DNA from: Glossina fuscipes
Lineage: Eukaryota > Arthropoda > Insecta > Diptera > Glossinidae
DNA length: 64,000 nucleotides
NCBI RefSeq assembly: GCF_014805625.2
Contig: NW_023998567.1
Span: 1,258,078 to 1,322,077 of the forward strand
Direction: 5' to 3'
Positions 36,290 through 49,000 of the stretch are shown one piece after another. The notes beneath the pieces are model-generated. The model did not search any database. It was given only the letters and a program-made list of their open reading frames with translations, and had not been told where the DNA came from. The position numbers and the translations under genes are program-made. Numbering within the stretch: the first letter of the stretch is position 1; every line of letters starts with the position of its first letter.

Positions 36290-38950
36290 CAGCACAAGTA
36301 TAAAAACAAAAGTGGTAATCAACGTTCGAATGTAAAGTTCTACAACTGTGATCAAAAAGGACGTCATGCAGCGAGAAAAGACGACACCAGAAGTGTCAAA
36401 ATAGCAGACGCTTTAAAAAGGGATTGTTTGCAACAATAAATTTGGTCGGTCGGTAGTAGTGCGCTATGTCACAAATGTTGTAATCATACTACTACGAACT
36501 CATAACCGAACCACTTTAAGAGATACTTGTTGATGTATCTATGCGCCTGGTCAGCAATACAGTTTTTTTTTTCAGTAGCCAGAGCAGTAGATGAGTAAAC
36601 TGTTCGCTTTAGAAAACGTGGTGGAGTCCTCAAGGACAATTGTGGAAGATTAATTTTAAAAGCAAATAAGGCATAAGTTGATGAAGCAATGAAATGCCGT
36701 AATCGTTAAACTTTGATAATCTAAAGGAATCAGTTGATTTGATAACTTAACATTTATCTGTCAACAGACACTTGCTGAAACATTTGCCTAAGAAGCAAAC
36801 GCACTCTAAATCCATTTACCGACTCTGCAAGACTAGCAGAAGATATGCTACAACAAACAGTAAATATTGATAGGTAATGCAAAATATATGCTAAACCTAG
36901 ATGCGAAACAACCATGAAACCTTCGAAAAATTTAAAGAATATAAAATGGTACGACGACAAACACGGACGTGATTGAAAAATCTCTCTGAAATTTTGCGCC
37001 CATTGACCGCAGAATATTCGAATCGTACGCTAACTGAGACGTTTGCCTCTATGGCAATTGCTTGAAGTAAACGTCGGCGAAAGAAGCTTAAACCGTGAGG
37101 AAAAAAATATGTTATGGTCCAGCATATCGATTGTTCAACAAAACTACTTCTAAGCGGTTAATATGTAGGAAAATGAGTAAACGATTGTTTTTTTTTTCTT
37201 TTTCTTTTTTTAAAAGGGAAATGAAATTTCGTCAAGAGAGGCAGGTTTAATTTGAGTTTGTAGTCATTAGTAAACTTTTTTTAATTAAAAAAGTATAGAA
37301 AAGTTAAAAAAGTATAGAAAAATATATAGAAAAGCTTGGAAGAATTCCTTATTTTTTTTATAAAAAGAATAGAATTGACGTTTACGTTTTACGTGATTAT
37401 TAAAACCGCAGCGAGTGCATTAAATTAGTAACCTATAAAAATTTTAATTAACACAACTGTTTTGAACATAGTGCAACGGAATTAAGAATGCAATGAAATT
37501 AAACAAACATGTAATGTATTTCATGTTGTGAAAACGTTAATTCCGACAATAAAAGTGAAAACATAAGCGACCTCTGCAAAACATACGGTAAGTTCAAATC
37601 AACCAAAGTAGAAATCAGCAAATACTGTTGCCTGTAGGCCAAAGATACTTCAAACAGATGCGGTTAAAAGGCCAAAGAACAGTACAACATTGTATGTTTG
37701 ATGTCTTCAAACGATCACTAACACTCATGTGCGTGGCGGATTAGTAGGTCACTGATGGGAAGCCCAGCATTACTGAAAATTGTACATGGAAATTGTCGAA
37801 ACCTTGTTAAAGGTAAAAACTTGTTAGTGAAAAGTGGCATTTCGCCTTGTTCTCAAATTTACGGAGTAAATTATACAGAAAGATTTTCACCAGCGGTGAC
37901 ATATGAAGCTAGGAGAACGACATTTGCAATTGCGCAGAGCGCAAATTGTACCTTCACAAGATGGATGCCACAAGCAGGAGAGTTCCCAAGTTTTAAAACT
38001 TGAAAAGTCGACTAATGGATTGAAGCAATTTGATCATAAATGGAACTTCAAATGGACAATTTTTTGAAGCAAATTGGCTTTCAACTAATTGAAAATAAAC
38101 CGTGCATTTATTCCAAGAACAGTGATAACGGATATATACTGGGAACACTGATAAGGTCAACATATGTTGATGACACACTTACAAGCTGCTCCAGTAAAGA
38201 GACGATGAACAGAATCAAGAACACAGTTTCTAGCTCAGATTGAAATGATAAACGAAATTGAAATTTGTCGCAGACAATATATAAAGAAGCTATTGCAAGG
38301 GTTATAAAATGGGAAATTGTGGGCTAAAAGCAAGATCATTTGACACAGGACACCAGCTAGTATGTGATGCCGGCACATATGCGAAGATCGATGAAAAGGA
38401 GTGCTGGAGTCTCATAGGATTACTTATGTATTTAGCAATAGACACTCGGAAAGTAAACTGACGCAAAGAAAGCTTGAGTGCAACACATAATAAAACACTT
38501 AAATATAGCAAGTAAGTTATAAGTTACGTAGGAGCGGAGTAGAGTGACGATGCTAAGGGTGTGCATTTTTCTTAACAGAAATAGTATTTTCCTAAGAATA
38601 CGAAAAAACAAAATTCAGTAGTTTTAAGTAGCACAGGCCAATCACATTCTCAGTGACGGAAGCTATATATATAAAGAAGTTACTAAACGAGGTGCACTTT
38701 GAATCTCATAAATCTGTTGTAATAAACTGCGATAATGCGAAGAAAATATATTGGTAGGTGTTATCACTACATTAGAGACACATATAGACCACATATAGAC
38801 CAGCTGAAATTCTGTTAATATACGTCAACGCTGGCAGCTGACATCTTCCCAAAAAATCTATTATACCAAGAGTAATTCATGAAAGATTTATCAGTCTGTT
38901 AAATTTATCTTAAATTAATTAATTATATGTGTTCGTTGAGGAGGACTGTG
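36290..38950 (+). mobile_element. Decayed Copia-type element
   Basis: A degenerate zinc knuckle (VKFYNCDQKGRHAAR) lies at about 36330-36375. Reverse transcriptase appears at 37850-38000 with IYGVNYTERFSPAV and TFAIAQSANCTFTRWM, then at 38040-38240 with FLKQIGFQLIENKPCIYSKN and the active-site STYVDDTL. RNase H traces run to about 38940 (VVINCDNAKK, then EILLIYVNAGS and HERFISLLN), ending with a CSLRR tail ahead of a purine-rich GAGGAGGAC. The frames are broken by many stops. Integrase was not clearly recognised. Confidence 0.65.
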
Positions 38951-39091
38951 GACTTATAAAAGTTTTTATTTGCGCAACGTTCGTTTGCTGATTGCTTTCT
39001 TCGTCTATAATTATTATATAATCTGTCTATAATGTTATAATAATAAAAATGAAACGTCTATCGAAGACTTCGAAAGCTTCTACTGCCAACG
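38947..39091 (+). repeat. Possible 3' LTR of the Copia relic
   Basis: It begins TGTGG directly after the purine-rich GAGGAGGAC that follows the pol C-terminus, and it has an AATAAAAATG signal at about 39042. It may end at GCCAACG near 39091, a decayed match to a CCAACA-type end. No 5' LTR was found to compare with. Confidence 0.3.
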
Positions 39092-39249
39092 AATTTACTA
39101 GTAAATACAAATCATTTGACCATGTCAAGCGTGGTCTAGTCTTGTCCTAGAATAATGTACTTGTTTATTTTAATTTCTGGCCAGTTTAGACTGCCGCTCG
39201 TGATAAAAACAATTTGTTAACGATTGCTTAAGGATAAGTGCACTCAAAA

Positions 39250-40850
39250 TTAAACAAATGGTGTTAAGCTCGCCATTAAAATGGCCTTGCTCTTACTGCA
39301 ATATAGCTGCAACTGTAGTTATCATTCGTTGTGCGTGGGTCAGTGTATGTGAGAGTTGGGCAATCGGGTGGCGCTGCTCCAGGAGGCGTGGGTTACCGAA
39401 GGTACGCGCAAGGGCTTGCCATGGTATCCGTGTGTTTCCTGATAGCTACAGTCACTCTGCTGCCATTGTGAATGATGTGAATGTGGAAGGCACACTTGTC
39501 CTGAGTGTCCCTGACTACTTGCCAGTAGTATGTCCGTTAAAGGCCCTTACGAAAGATTGCTTTGTGCAAATCTTTATTGTAAGTTCAATCAACTGGATGA
39601 TTATCTTAGGTATATGGATTTGCTTGTGCCACCTCATTAATTGTGGGGCTGGAAGCTAACGCTTGCTCACTCCTACGGTTTCGCAAAATACCAGAACGAG
39701 TGTCTGATTTACGCAACCATGTAAGATGTGAAGTGTTCTCTGAATGGTGAACTGTCCACGTGTTAAGGCCCGAACTTACGGTATGGGCTGGTTTGAATTT
39801 TCATGAGTGGTGTAATGTGAGTAGGGTGTTAGTGATCACCTTTTTTTTAAACTGAGCTATACCCCGCCCGCGTCCGTCAAAGTTGACATCAAACAGTGGC
39901 GTACTTCTGGGGTAAATTGGCACATACGGAGTCCTTATTCGGGAAGCGGTCACCGAAGCGCCGCTTGGAGACTTTCAGAGGAAATCTTTGGATGAGCAGG
40001 TGGACCACGTAATTGAATCGGTCTTGCTCTTTGAAAGATTCCGCATGGCAAATCAAAGAAGGGTTAAGTGGTCGACACATACTCTGTCCGAGGCAGGAAA
40101 TATCATGCGCCGCCTTAGAACGCAACTTCCGCGGGCAGAAAGGTCTAATGCTGCGCATACTTATGAAGACTAAAGAGCACGGTTGGAGAATTTTTGTCTC
40201 CCTAAATCGCGATGACCTTGGCGTCAGACCTACCGTGTTATCAAGGGGAAAAACCCTCAGAGATAAGTGATATTGGTACTTTAAGTGGAGTACTGTCCAC
40301 CTGGAGGGAGGGTTTAAATGCATTAATGGGCACTTTATACCCGGGGCAGAATGATGCGATGCTTCGCAATATTGGGTTGGTGCCTCTTCCCCTTCCCTTG
40401 AAGACGGATGAATTTCGGCATGGAATGTCGAAAGGCAGATCAAAAAGATCCCCAGGCATTGGCGGAATAACCGGGGAGATGACCAAAGTCGTCCGGAAAG
40501 TTATTCCCGAATACTTATACATGGCTTATTCTCCGTGTCTCTCTAAAGGATATTTTTCATTACAGTGCTTGGTAAATATCGCAGTTCTTCTGAAAATACC
40601 TGATAAGATGAAGAGCGATCCTTCGTCTTGTCGGGAGATGACTCTCCTCCCAGTGCTTGGAAAAGTTCTGGAGAGGGTAATGTTAGAAAGGCTTCAGGGG
40701 ATTTTTATCCTTACATGTATGTATTTGATAATTTTTAGACGAGATGCGTCAAGTTCTGTAGCATCCAATGAACAATGTTTTCTTTTAGCCTTAAATTCAC
40801 AAGTATATATAAAACCCAGCATGTAAGCGACTGTGTTAAGCAAACGTACA
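39250..40850 (+). mobile_element. R1-clade LINE relic (endonuclease and RT start)
   Basis: At 39260-39720 an APE-type endonuclease is readable in changing frames: RVALLQEAWVTEGTRKGLP, a VNDVNVEGTLVLSV segment and DDYLRYMDLLV. From 40212 a 204-codon frame carries the reverse transcriptase fingers: GMSKGRSKRSPGIGGITGEM, EYLYMAYSPCLSKGYFSLQC and LPVLGKVLERVMLERLQ, a combination typical of the R1 clade. The sequence leaves the element before the palm motifs. R1 itself targets 28S rDNA, but no rDNA is seen here, so this is either an untargeted clade member or an ectopic fragment. Confidence 0.7.
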
Positions 40851-41039
40851 TAATCGTTGTGAAATTTAATACTAATGATTAAATCATGTTGTTGTGAAAT
40901 TGTTGTTGTTAATATCATCTTTATAGGTTTTCTTTCTTATATGTTATCATCGTATTTTAAATTGTATGGAAATTGTGGCTAAATAGACGAAGCTAACGTT
41001 AAAAAATTTGGCCCGTGAAATCAAAGTGTTGAATGCATT

Positions 41040-43330
41040 AATTCAGCTGGTAACACACCACGGGTTTAAATTGGATGGAATGTGTCTCCATTGCGAGCGT
41101 GTTGAAACTTGTTGAATGATTGCCACCCTATTAGCAATAAAGGTACTCCAATTGCCTGAGTCTTCTGATATCCAACTCAACACTATGGTTGAGTCGGTCC
41201 AGAAGCAAATATTGTTAAATTGTATAAAATCGTAAACTTCTTGAACTTTCTTAACGAGTTGTACCATTGTTACAGCAGCGCAGAGTTCTAATCTTGGCAA
41301 ACTACATTTCTTGATAGGTGCCACCTTTGATTTGGCAAAAAGCAAATTTGAAGTTATTTTTGTATCGTTATTTATACATCTGATGTATACACATGCACCA
41401 TATGCTCTTTCTGAATTGTCAGAGAACCCATGAATTTCATATTTTGCATCAGGAGTGAATGCTAAGCGATCCACTTCTAAATCGATTAAATTACATAATT
41501 GCCGTCTAAAATTTGACCACGCCATCTGGTATTTAATAAGCAATTCGTCATCTCAATCCAGATCTAACCGCCACAACTGTTGAATGAAAATTTTAGCCAT
41601 TATTATGACTGGCGATATTAGGCCTATCGGATCAAAAAATTGTGAAATTTCAGATAAAATTGTTCTTTTACTATAATTTTCCTCCTTTGCAGGATCCCAA
41701 ACAATTCTAAGAGTTTTGATCGCATTTGAATTTTTAATGGTGAACAAAGTTGCACGATTTTCTTTAGGAATGTGTTTAATCAAATGTTGATGATTTGCAC
41801 ACCATTTGTTTAGGCTGAAACCTCCTTTAGATAAAATAGAAATTAATTGTGCTTGTAATTGCATGGCTTCATGAAGTGTGTTGCAACCCGTTCACAGATC
41901 ATCTACATAAAAATTTGTGTTTATAGCATTTGCAGCTAACGGAAAATTATGTATTTCATCAATAGCTAATTGTTTTAATGCGCGCGTGGCTAAAAATGAT
42001 GCAGATGCTGTTCCATATGTAATTGTAGTTAGTTGGTATAGCTGTATCGGTTGATCGCCTTGTGAACGCCATATGAATATATTCATTTATAAAGTTAGTA
42101 TAATCACTACGTAATTGTCCATTTGTTTCAAACTTTCGCTCAAGCGCCAGAAAGCGTTTGAAGGCAATGTCGTAAGAGTTACCCAATAACGATGTTGATG
42201 ATTTGAAAGGCAACTTTACACCAAATAGTCCGTCTGGCAACCTCGTAAAATTATTTTGAAAATGTAACTCACACTGGTCTTCTTCTTGTGATAATTTTGG
42301 CGAACATTCCTTAAAACTTTCAATTTCCCAAAATGCTTTAATAGCATCAGACAGGTGATCATTTTGTTGAACATTAGATACTTGTAATGATTTGCACTTG
42401 ACATATGTAATTGGATTTGCATGATGTGGAAGTGTCCCCGCGACAATCCAGCCTAAACGTGTATAGGTTAGTATGGGACGATTGAGCCCTAAGGCAACCT
42501 TACTATTCTCCAAAATATCAAAAAATAAGTCAACACCCAATAACATGTCGACTCGTTGTGGTATATTAAAACGTTCATCTGCTAATATGTATATGTTCTG
42601 GTATGTTCCAGTTTGAAACATCAATTTCAGCATCAGGAAGGTTTCCGCTTATTCGGTCAACTATGTAAGCTTCAAGAGTAACCGAGAATGGTTTAAGTAG
42701 CGATTCAATATTTGTGATACATTTAAAGTTTGATGTTCCCACAGTTTTATTTGCACATTGAAATTGAATTGGAGCGTATTGACGCTTTAGGCCGGTCATG
42801 TGAACCATGCGTTCAGAAATCATATTAATTTGTGAATCGCCATCCAATAGAACACGACAAGGAAAGCGTTGGTTATATTTCCATATAATATAAACAATTG
42901 CTGTAGCTAGTATATTTCGTTCTGTGTGTTGTGTTTTCAAAGCAGCAAAATTTTTAGGTTGTGCTTGATCACCCATGTTATAATTTGAATTCTCTGCAGG
43001 TTCGATATGATTTGTTTCATTGATTTGATTATGTTTTGAAGCAGTGTAATTTGCCACTTGCGGGCGTTCAAAATGCAATAATGAACGATGGCTTTTGCCA
43101 CATGTGTGACAACGACCTTTAGAGGTCCAATCAGATAAATTAGGTTTTTTGAATTTAAGACAATTGACACAAAGTTTAAGTGCATGTATTTTGTTCAATC
43201 TGTCAGCAGCAGATAATATTAAAAAATCAGAACAGCGATATATAACATGACCCGGTTTTTGGCAAAAGCTGAAACAATTTTTAATGGTAGCAAATGACTT
43301 TGCTGTTCTTTGAATTTATTACATAAATTA
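41040..43330 (-). mobile_element. BEL/Pao element relic (gag end, PR, RT, RNase H)
   Basis: Read from 43330 down, Cys/His knuckles come first (FCQKPGHVIYRC, LKLCVNCLKFKKP, CHTCGKSHRSLLH). The protease follows (RVLLDGDSQINMISERMV, with DGD where DSG is usual). The RT N-terminal region is at 42633-42090 (LGVDLFFDIL, PILTYTRLGWIVAGTLP, FTRLPDGLFGVKLPF). A deletion has removed the next part of RT. The palm resumes at QPIQLYQLTTITYGTASAS and reaches FYVDDL, followed at once by a TGA. RNase H is in 41864-41043 (WDPAKEENYSKR, FFDPIGLISPV, GFSDNSERAYGACVY, FWTDSTIVLSWI). Integrase and LTRs are absent. Confidence 0.8.
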
Positions 43331-43519
43331 CTGACCACAATTCAGTTGCGTCAGAAGTAAAGCAAGAATTAATAAGTCAGATTTAACGTAAGAATTTGAA
43401 ATCAACCGAAAGAATTATAATAAATAACAATTCAAGAGAACCGTTTATGGTGCTCTCACTACACTGTTTTGAACTGTTTCAGAAGGGGTTATAATCCTTT
43501 TAGGTGACATAGGGTTAGT

Positions 43520-45616
43520 GCACCACTGTGCAATTATGCATTCAACCACCAGAAAAGGTATTGGATAATTTAAATAATGCTGGAATTACATTACAAAAAT
43601 TCTAATTTTCCTCTAAAGAGATGAAATGTTTGGGGCACGTAATTAAGAGAAATGGGTTATTCAAAAAAGGATAAGGAAATTAATAGTATTCCGCATCTCA
43701 CCAATATGTGCGGAATTAAAAACTTTTATAGTGTTCATTTCATATGCTGCAATCCTGTTAAGCCCTTTGTATAATTTTTTAAAGAAAGAGCAAAAATTTG
43801 ATTGGACGCAAAACTGTTCCGATGCCAAACTTTAATTTTTGCTGTTGGCGGATAATAAATCTTTGGCAAATATTTTTGGCCTGAAAAAAGGGATACCTTT
43901 AATATACTTCAACGTCTTGCGTTACTTCTGTCAGTATACCAATGTGAAGTTTGATTAAATAAAAGAACACCTGACTTTTTTGCTAACATAAGAATCGCGA
44001 AAATGAACTAATGGCATGTGAATGCTGTTGATGGCCACAACAGTCCAAAGATTTAGAGAACATTATAAAACCATCATCATTATTATATATTATTTCACCA
44101 TATTTAAGAAGTACACCTGACACACCTAAACAGAAATTAGTTATATAACAATCTGAGGAGTGAGTTTGGACCAGAGTATGTGTTGGCTTTTTCAGTCTGT
44201 TTTTAAATAGGTCGTGTTTAGTAACGGTAGACCGCTATGCCAAATAGATTGCACATTAGGGTGGGAGCACCTCCCGATTATATAATGCTCAATGAAAGAG
44301 CTTTGACTAGCTTTAAAATATCAAGAATTTTTCATGTTAAAAAGCAGTAAGCCACGCAAAAGAAGTACTACAAGGGATCAAATATTCGATGCTTTAGACT
44401 TGGAGACAATGTTGTAGTAAAAGGTTATTCAGTCCCAAGTAAAATTTTTTGTAAAAAAGCTACCATTGCGAACAAATGGTCAAACAAACATTTTTGGAAA
44501 CTTTAAATGGTCAGCTGTAGAAACGACATGCAAATCAAATGATGGCTTGTTCCAATTTTAATGATAACGAGTTCCCAACGACTATTTTCGTTCCTTTGCG
44601 AAGAATTGACATCGCACATAAAAACATTATAGATCCAAATGTACATAAAGAAAATATTATTGACCGAAATGCTTCCAAGGTGAGTGATGCGCCTATAAAC
44701 TTTGCATATGAAAGCTTCAAGAATGCAAATGTTGGCAAACAATTATAAGAAATGAATTCTATAAGCAAAATTTACCATATAATTTAAAAAACAGACAAGA
44801 AATCTTATGTAAACGTAGTAAATTTTCGATTTGGCGGGGGGTACATGTAAAATATTGTAAGATGGTTGCCCGGTTATGGCAACCGCGAATGTTGGAAATC
44901 ATAGTTTTAATTTGAAGGTGGTTACGGTGGTTTTAAGAATACTTTTTCGGGTGGTACCTATAAGTTAACTGCGTGTTCATATTTAATTTACATCTATGGT
45001 CTAAAATTGCGTCCTTCAAGTGTAGGTTTATTATCAACAAGGTTATCGAGATTTATTACGGATTTAGAGGAAAGTATTTGTTGATTTTCTATTAACGAAA
45101 ATAGTGGGGGAATTTCTTTAGGAAATTTATTGAGCATAAAAGTCGAAACAAAGTAAGATACGCGGGGAAAGGACCAAACAGCAAAAATCCCAAAAATCCG
45201 TAGGATGCCACAACATTATATTTTGAAAAACTCCTTAAGTGCTCTTTGTCTGTGCCAGGTTTTGGTAAGCTAGTGCAACAAACAAATTGAAAGACTTGTG
45301 GGCTTTGTCAGTAGTCATTAACGAATTGCTAGTGAATGTTAATAAAGCATTACACAAAAGCCATCTGGAGTAGTAAGTACAAGGTTATTAAAGCTATAAT
45401 ATATTTCCTTTACCTTATTTATTTTGTAATCCTAATATGAAAAAATATAACCAAATAAACAAAGGGAAATAAGTGTTTTGGAAGTCTGTTGATAGAATAA
45501 AAAAAGAAAAATTGCGGATCGTTCCGAATACGCTGTGGATGCGTTGATCATTTTTGCTAACGCTAATAATTATTTTTCCTATATAATGGTATACTATATT
45601 TCCAATCAATATTACA
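43520..45616 (+). mobile_element. Ty3/Gypsy relic, pol end plus 3' LTR
   Basis: RT thumb traces at about 43555-43830 read VLDNLNNAGITLQKF, KEMKCLGHVIKRNG and LKKEQKFDWTQNCSDA across frames. An RNase H end is at 43850-43960 (KSLANIFGLKKGIPL). The integrase C-terminal part is at 44340-44750 (KKYYKGSNIRCFRLGDNVVV, then TTIFVPLRRIDIAHKNII). A G-rich GGCGGGGGGTACA at 44833-44845 fits a polypurine tract, and a candidate LTR follows. The 5' half is missing; the element abuts the BEL relic. Confidence 0.65.
44846..45616 (+). repeat. Candidate 3' LTR (771 bp)
   Basis: It starts TGTAAAATATT right after the G-rich tract and ends AATATTACA, near-inverted ends with TGTAA/TTACA exact. No partner LTR is present to confirm the ends. 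Confidence 0.5.
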
Positions 45617-45862
45617 TATTATAAGGACAGTACAAGCGATACTAACTCACATGACACGAATTTTCATATCTACGTAATGACGCTCCAAAATTGGTTTCGA
45701 CTAAATTCTGATTGCTCAATTCTTCTACCAAGTCTTAGTCTTATTCTCACATCTAATATTTGTAAAAAATGGTCGCTATTTAAGATTCGCAAAGTGCCGA
45801 CTATTGTTTTTGCTAAGACCGGATGAACGTTGTAACAATTTGCTGGAGTAAATGCCGAGAAA

Positions 45863-46045
45863 TTTTATTTTTATTTATTTATTAAGCAAAACAATAAGGG
45901 CTTTGATTACGCCATTATAGAAGAGGTCATCACTATACACTATTTTTAGTCTTAAAGTGGCCACAAGGTATGGTCTTACTGAGATTCGTACCCGCGGTCA
46001 CTGACTTAGCAGTCGCTAGTCTTATTCTCTGGACCAGGCGGTAGC
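45863..46045 (-). mobile_element. tRNA-derived SINE
   Basis: On the minus strand an A-box-like TGGTCCAGAG (46036-46027) and a B-box-like GGGTACGAATCTCA (45993-45980) lie about 35 bp apart, the spacing of an RNA polymerase III internal promoter. A tRNA-unrelated body follows and ends in a TAAATAAATAAAA-type tail at about 45884-45863. It is probably mobilised by a LINE. Confidence 0.6.
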
Positions 46046-46049
46046 TTAT

Positions 46050-49000
46050 TAACTAAATTGAAATTATAAGCAACTTTTGGAAAGTTGGTTTAAAGTTTTA
46101 TATAAATACGCTCGATGTACAAGTACATTCTCAGCTAATAGTAAAATCGCCATTGCATCGCTGATTGAGTTACTGTCCTGCGGAAGCTTTTGCATAAATT
46201 TGGACGTTTTATCGAGATTATTTCAAACGTGTTCTACCCAAAGAATGAAATCTATAAAGGCACGTGCTCCCTTTTAAAATTTTTATAAGTTATAAGGATA
46301 TTTTGGTTTACATTTAAATTAATTCAAACAAATAATAAATAATGAACACCACCGAGTTATGTATTTTTAAACAAAAAAGGTGTCGTAATAAAAGCCACAA
46401 CTAAATCAAATGCAATGAAAATTATAAATAAAAAGACATTTAAGTGATATTTTTAAATAAAGAAGTGTTTTCAACTATTTTTTTATATCTTTTTATAAGT
46501 CACTCCCTGCTCTTAAGATGCAACAATTTCATCGATTTTTAGTATAACAACATTCGAACAATAACGTCTGTTAAGAAAGGTTGGTGTAGCGTGCGATATA
46601 TTGTGGAAACCAAACGCAAAAATCCTTAGAAAACGTTAACAACGACAATGCAATAAACAAGGAAAATCATGGACAATAAACTAAAAGTCTTCGTGAAGAC
46701 GTTCCGCCTCCTGTTGCAAAGCTAGCGCAGTAATTCTTAACTGTAATGTGCCACTCTTCTGGTTGTATGCAACGTATATTACATCTTCTGCTTAAGCCTG
46801 TTTCAATCTTCTTCGCATTGTCTGTTCGAGCAACTTTTATTCAATACCTTGAAGAGCTTAGCCCTCCTGAACATGCTCAAACGATCAATTATTCTGTTCG
46901 CACAGAATCCGCACTCTGTCTGAAAAATTGGAAAAACAGGAGATCGTGATGTGGGGAGTCCTGTAACTACAATATTTTCCAGCAAGTTCTGTATGATTAA
47001 CCGTCCTGTTTACCGAAAAAGGAACAGGTATTTATTCGCACGTGTATAATTTATTTTTAGACATTGGACTTGTTAGGTCTAGCCCGTTTTAAAACGGGAA
47101 AAATCCGTCGCTTTGGCAATATTTCATTTTTCGAACTTAACTGAGTGGCTTGATAGTATGCAATAAGAACCTGAGCGAACCTACGAAAGTAGGTAGCCGA
47201 AACACTTATTACAACATCAGTAAAGCTATCGTCCGTCAGCTGTTGGGATGGTCCAGAAAGATTAACTACATTATCTAATTACTGACGCTATAAATATAAT
47301 TTCATGAAAAATTTTGAAAACATTCAAATATTGTCATATTGCAATATTGTTATTTTTCCAGAATCAACTCTTGTTTTGTGGACAGCAGCAAAACTCATCG
47401 TTTCTATGATAAACCTGTTATTGTTTTCGTTGTATAGAAATATTTTTCTAATATTTTCCAGAAAGCTTTCTTCCGAATTGTTTAGCAAATAAGTTGTAGG
47501 ACATTAGCAAGCAAAAGGCGACGCGGGACACTTCCCAGTAATTAAAAACGAAATGAATTGAATCTTTCGAACATTGTAACACATCTTAAATATATTCGAC
47601 ATAAGCATTGACGAAGGGTCAATTGGCAAGAACAATTGGGATGCAATAATCATTGAAGGAAACAACAGTATGTTTTGATATAAATTCAAATGCATATCTT
47701 TTACATTCGCTGTAAATAGCACGCTTAGCGGCTTAATAAATTTTGGGAACTTTTGAAAACTAGCAAAAAGCATAAGTTATATGACATTGTGGGGAAAAGC
47801 AGGAAGCAATGTACCTACCAAATGAAAAAAAACTCTTACCAAATTAGTATCATTTCAATTATTACTGAATGAAGCTGCAATACCTTTACCCGCCTGAACG
47901 CGTAAACCTATGCCATAAAGTTCACGGCATATTACAAGAAAAATATTACAGTTTATCTGCGGAAAATATAGCAGTTTTTTTTTCTTAAGCAAAGTTTTTG
48001 ATGTAAAATTATAATTTAGGATATACATATATGTAATAAATTTTAAATTATTTGTTGACATATATATTTTACTAAGGTATACCGTGGCTAGTTCTAGTTA
48101 CTATTTAACTTAATTAATTTTAGTTATGTATTATTAATTGTGAACCTTGCTAAAAACCAACCGAAAGCTGTTAAGTGCCTTTCTTAGAATAGTAAAATGC
48201 GACAAATAGCACTTATAGAATGCAGTCGTCAGTACATATATACGCCTAATTATCTTTTTACATAAATTAAAGAGAAACAAAGATTCTCTTTTTACACGAA
48301 CTTAATACAATTTTCAATGTCCTAAGAATTCAAAGAATTTTTCTGATGAATTTTTTTTTTTGATAGGTCAATCAATTTTTCGTTCTGAATCTTTATATTT
48401 TCCACAATTCAGTTAGATTATGTCGGCTACATGCGTATGTGCGCATATGAGTGGTGTCCCTCGAACTATGCATAGAGCAAAGACATAATGTATTTTTTAC
48501 GCTGTGTAATTCATCTTTTATAATATATCTACTGAATTAATATGTGTAAGTACGAAATAGATCATTAAGCGAACTCTAACAAGATTTTTTAACTCTAAAT
48601 GCTTGCATATTTTGTTTCAGTCCATGCTGATATTTTTTTTCCAATTAAGAAATGTGTCATCTATCGTAAACATTAGAATTCTCTTTAAAAATTTATTATT
48701 ATATGGCCGACCACATTAAACATGCAATCCGCTAGAGCCGACTACACCTCCGCAATTTTCTATTCTGGGTTTTGATTCGCGTGCAGAGTTCTATTGCATA
48801 TTCGATTAATACATTTTCTGAACTTGTATCAAAACTCATCACACTACATTCAAACTACAACCGAGGTATCCCATACAATCTTGAAATATCGATAGTGAAG
48901 TTTATGAACATTTCTTACGATAAATGTTTCGAACATGTTACCGGACAATTTAAAATTAAATTAGTAATTTAGACGAATGGTACAGCGAAAGACGGACTTA

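Noticed and set aside
45975..46045. A functional tRNA gene
   Set aside because: The A and B boxes are present, but no cloverleaf acceptor stem was found and a SINE-like body and tail follow.
46803..46985. LINE or other coding trace on the minus strand
   Set aside because: The frame looked non-random at first, but no RT, endonuclease or other motif could be matched.
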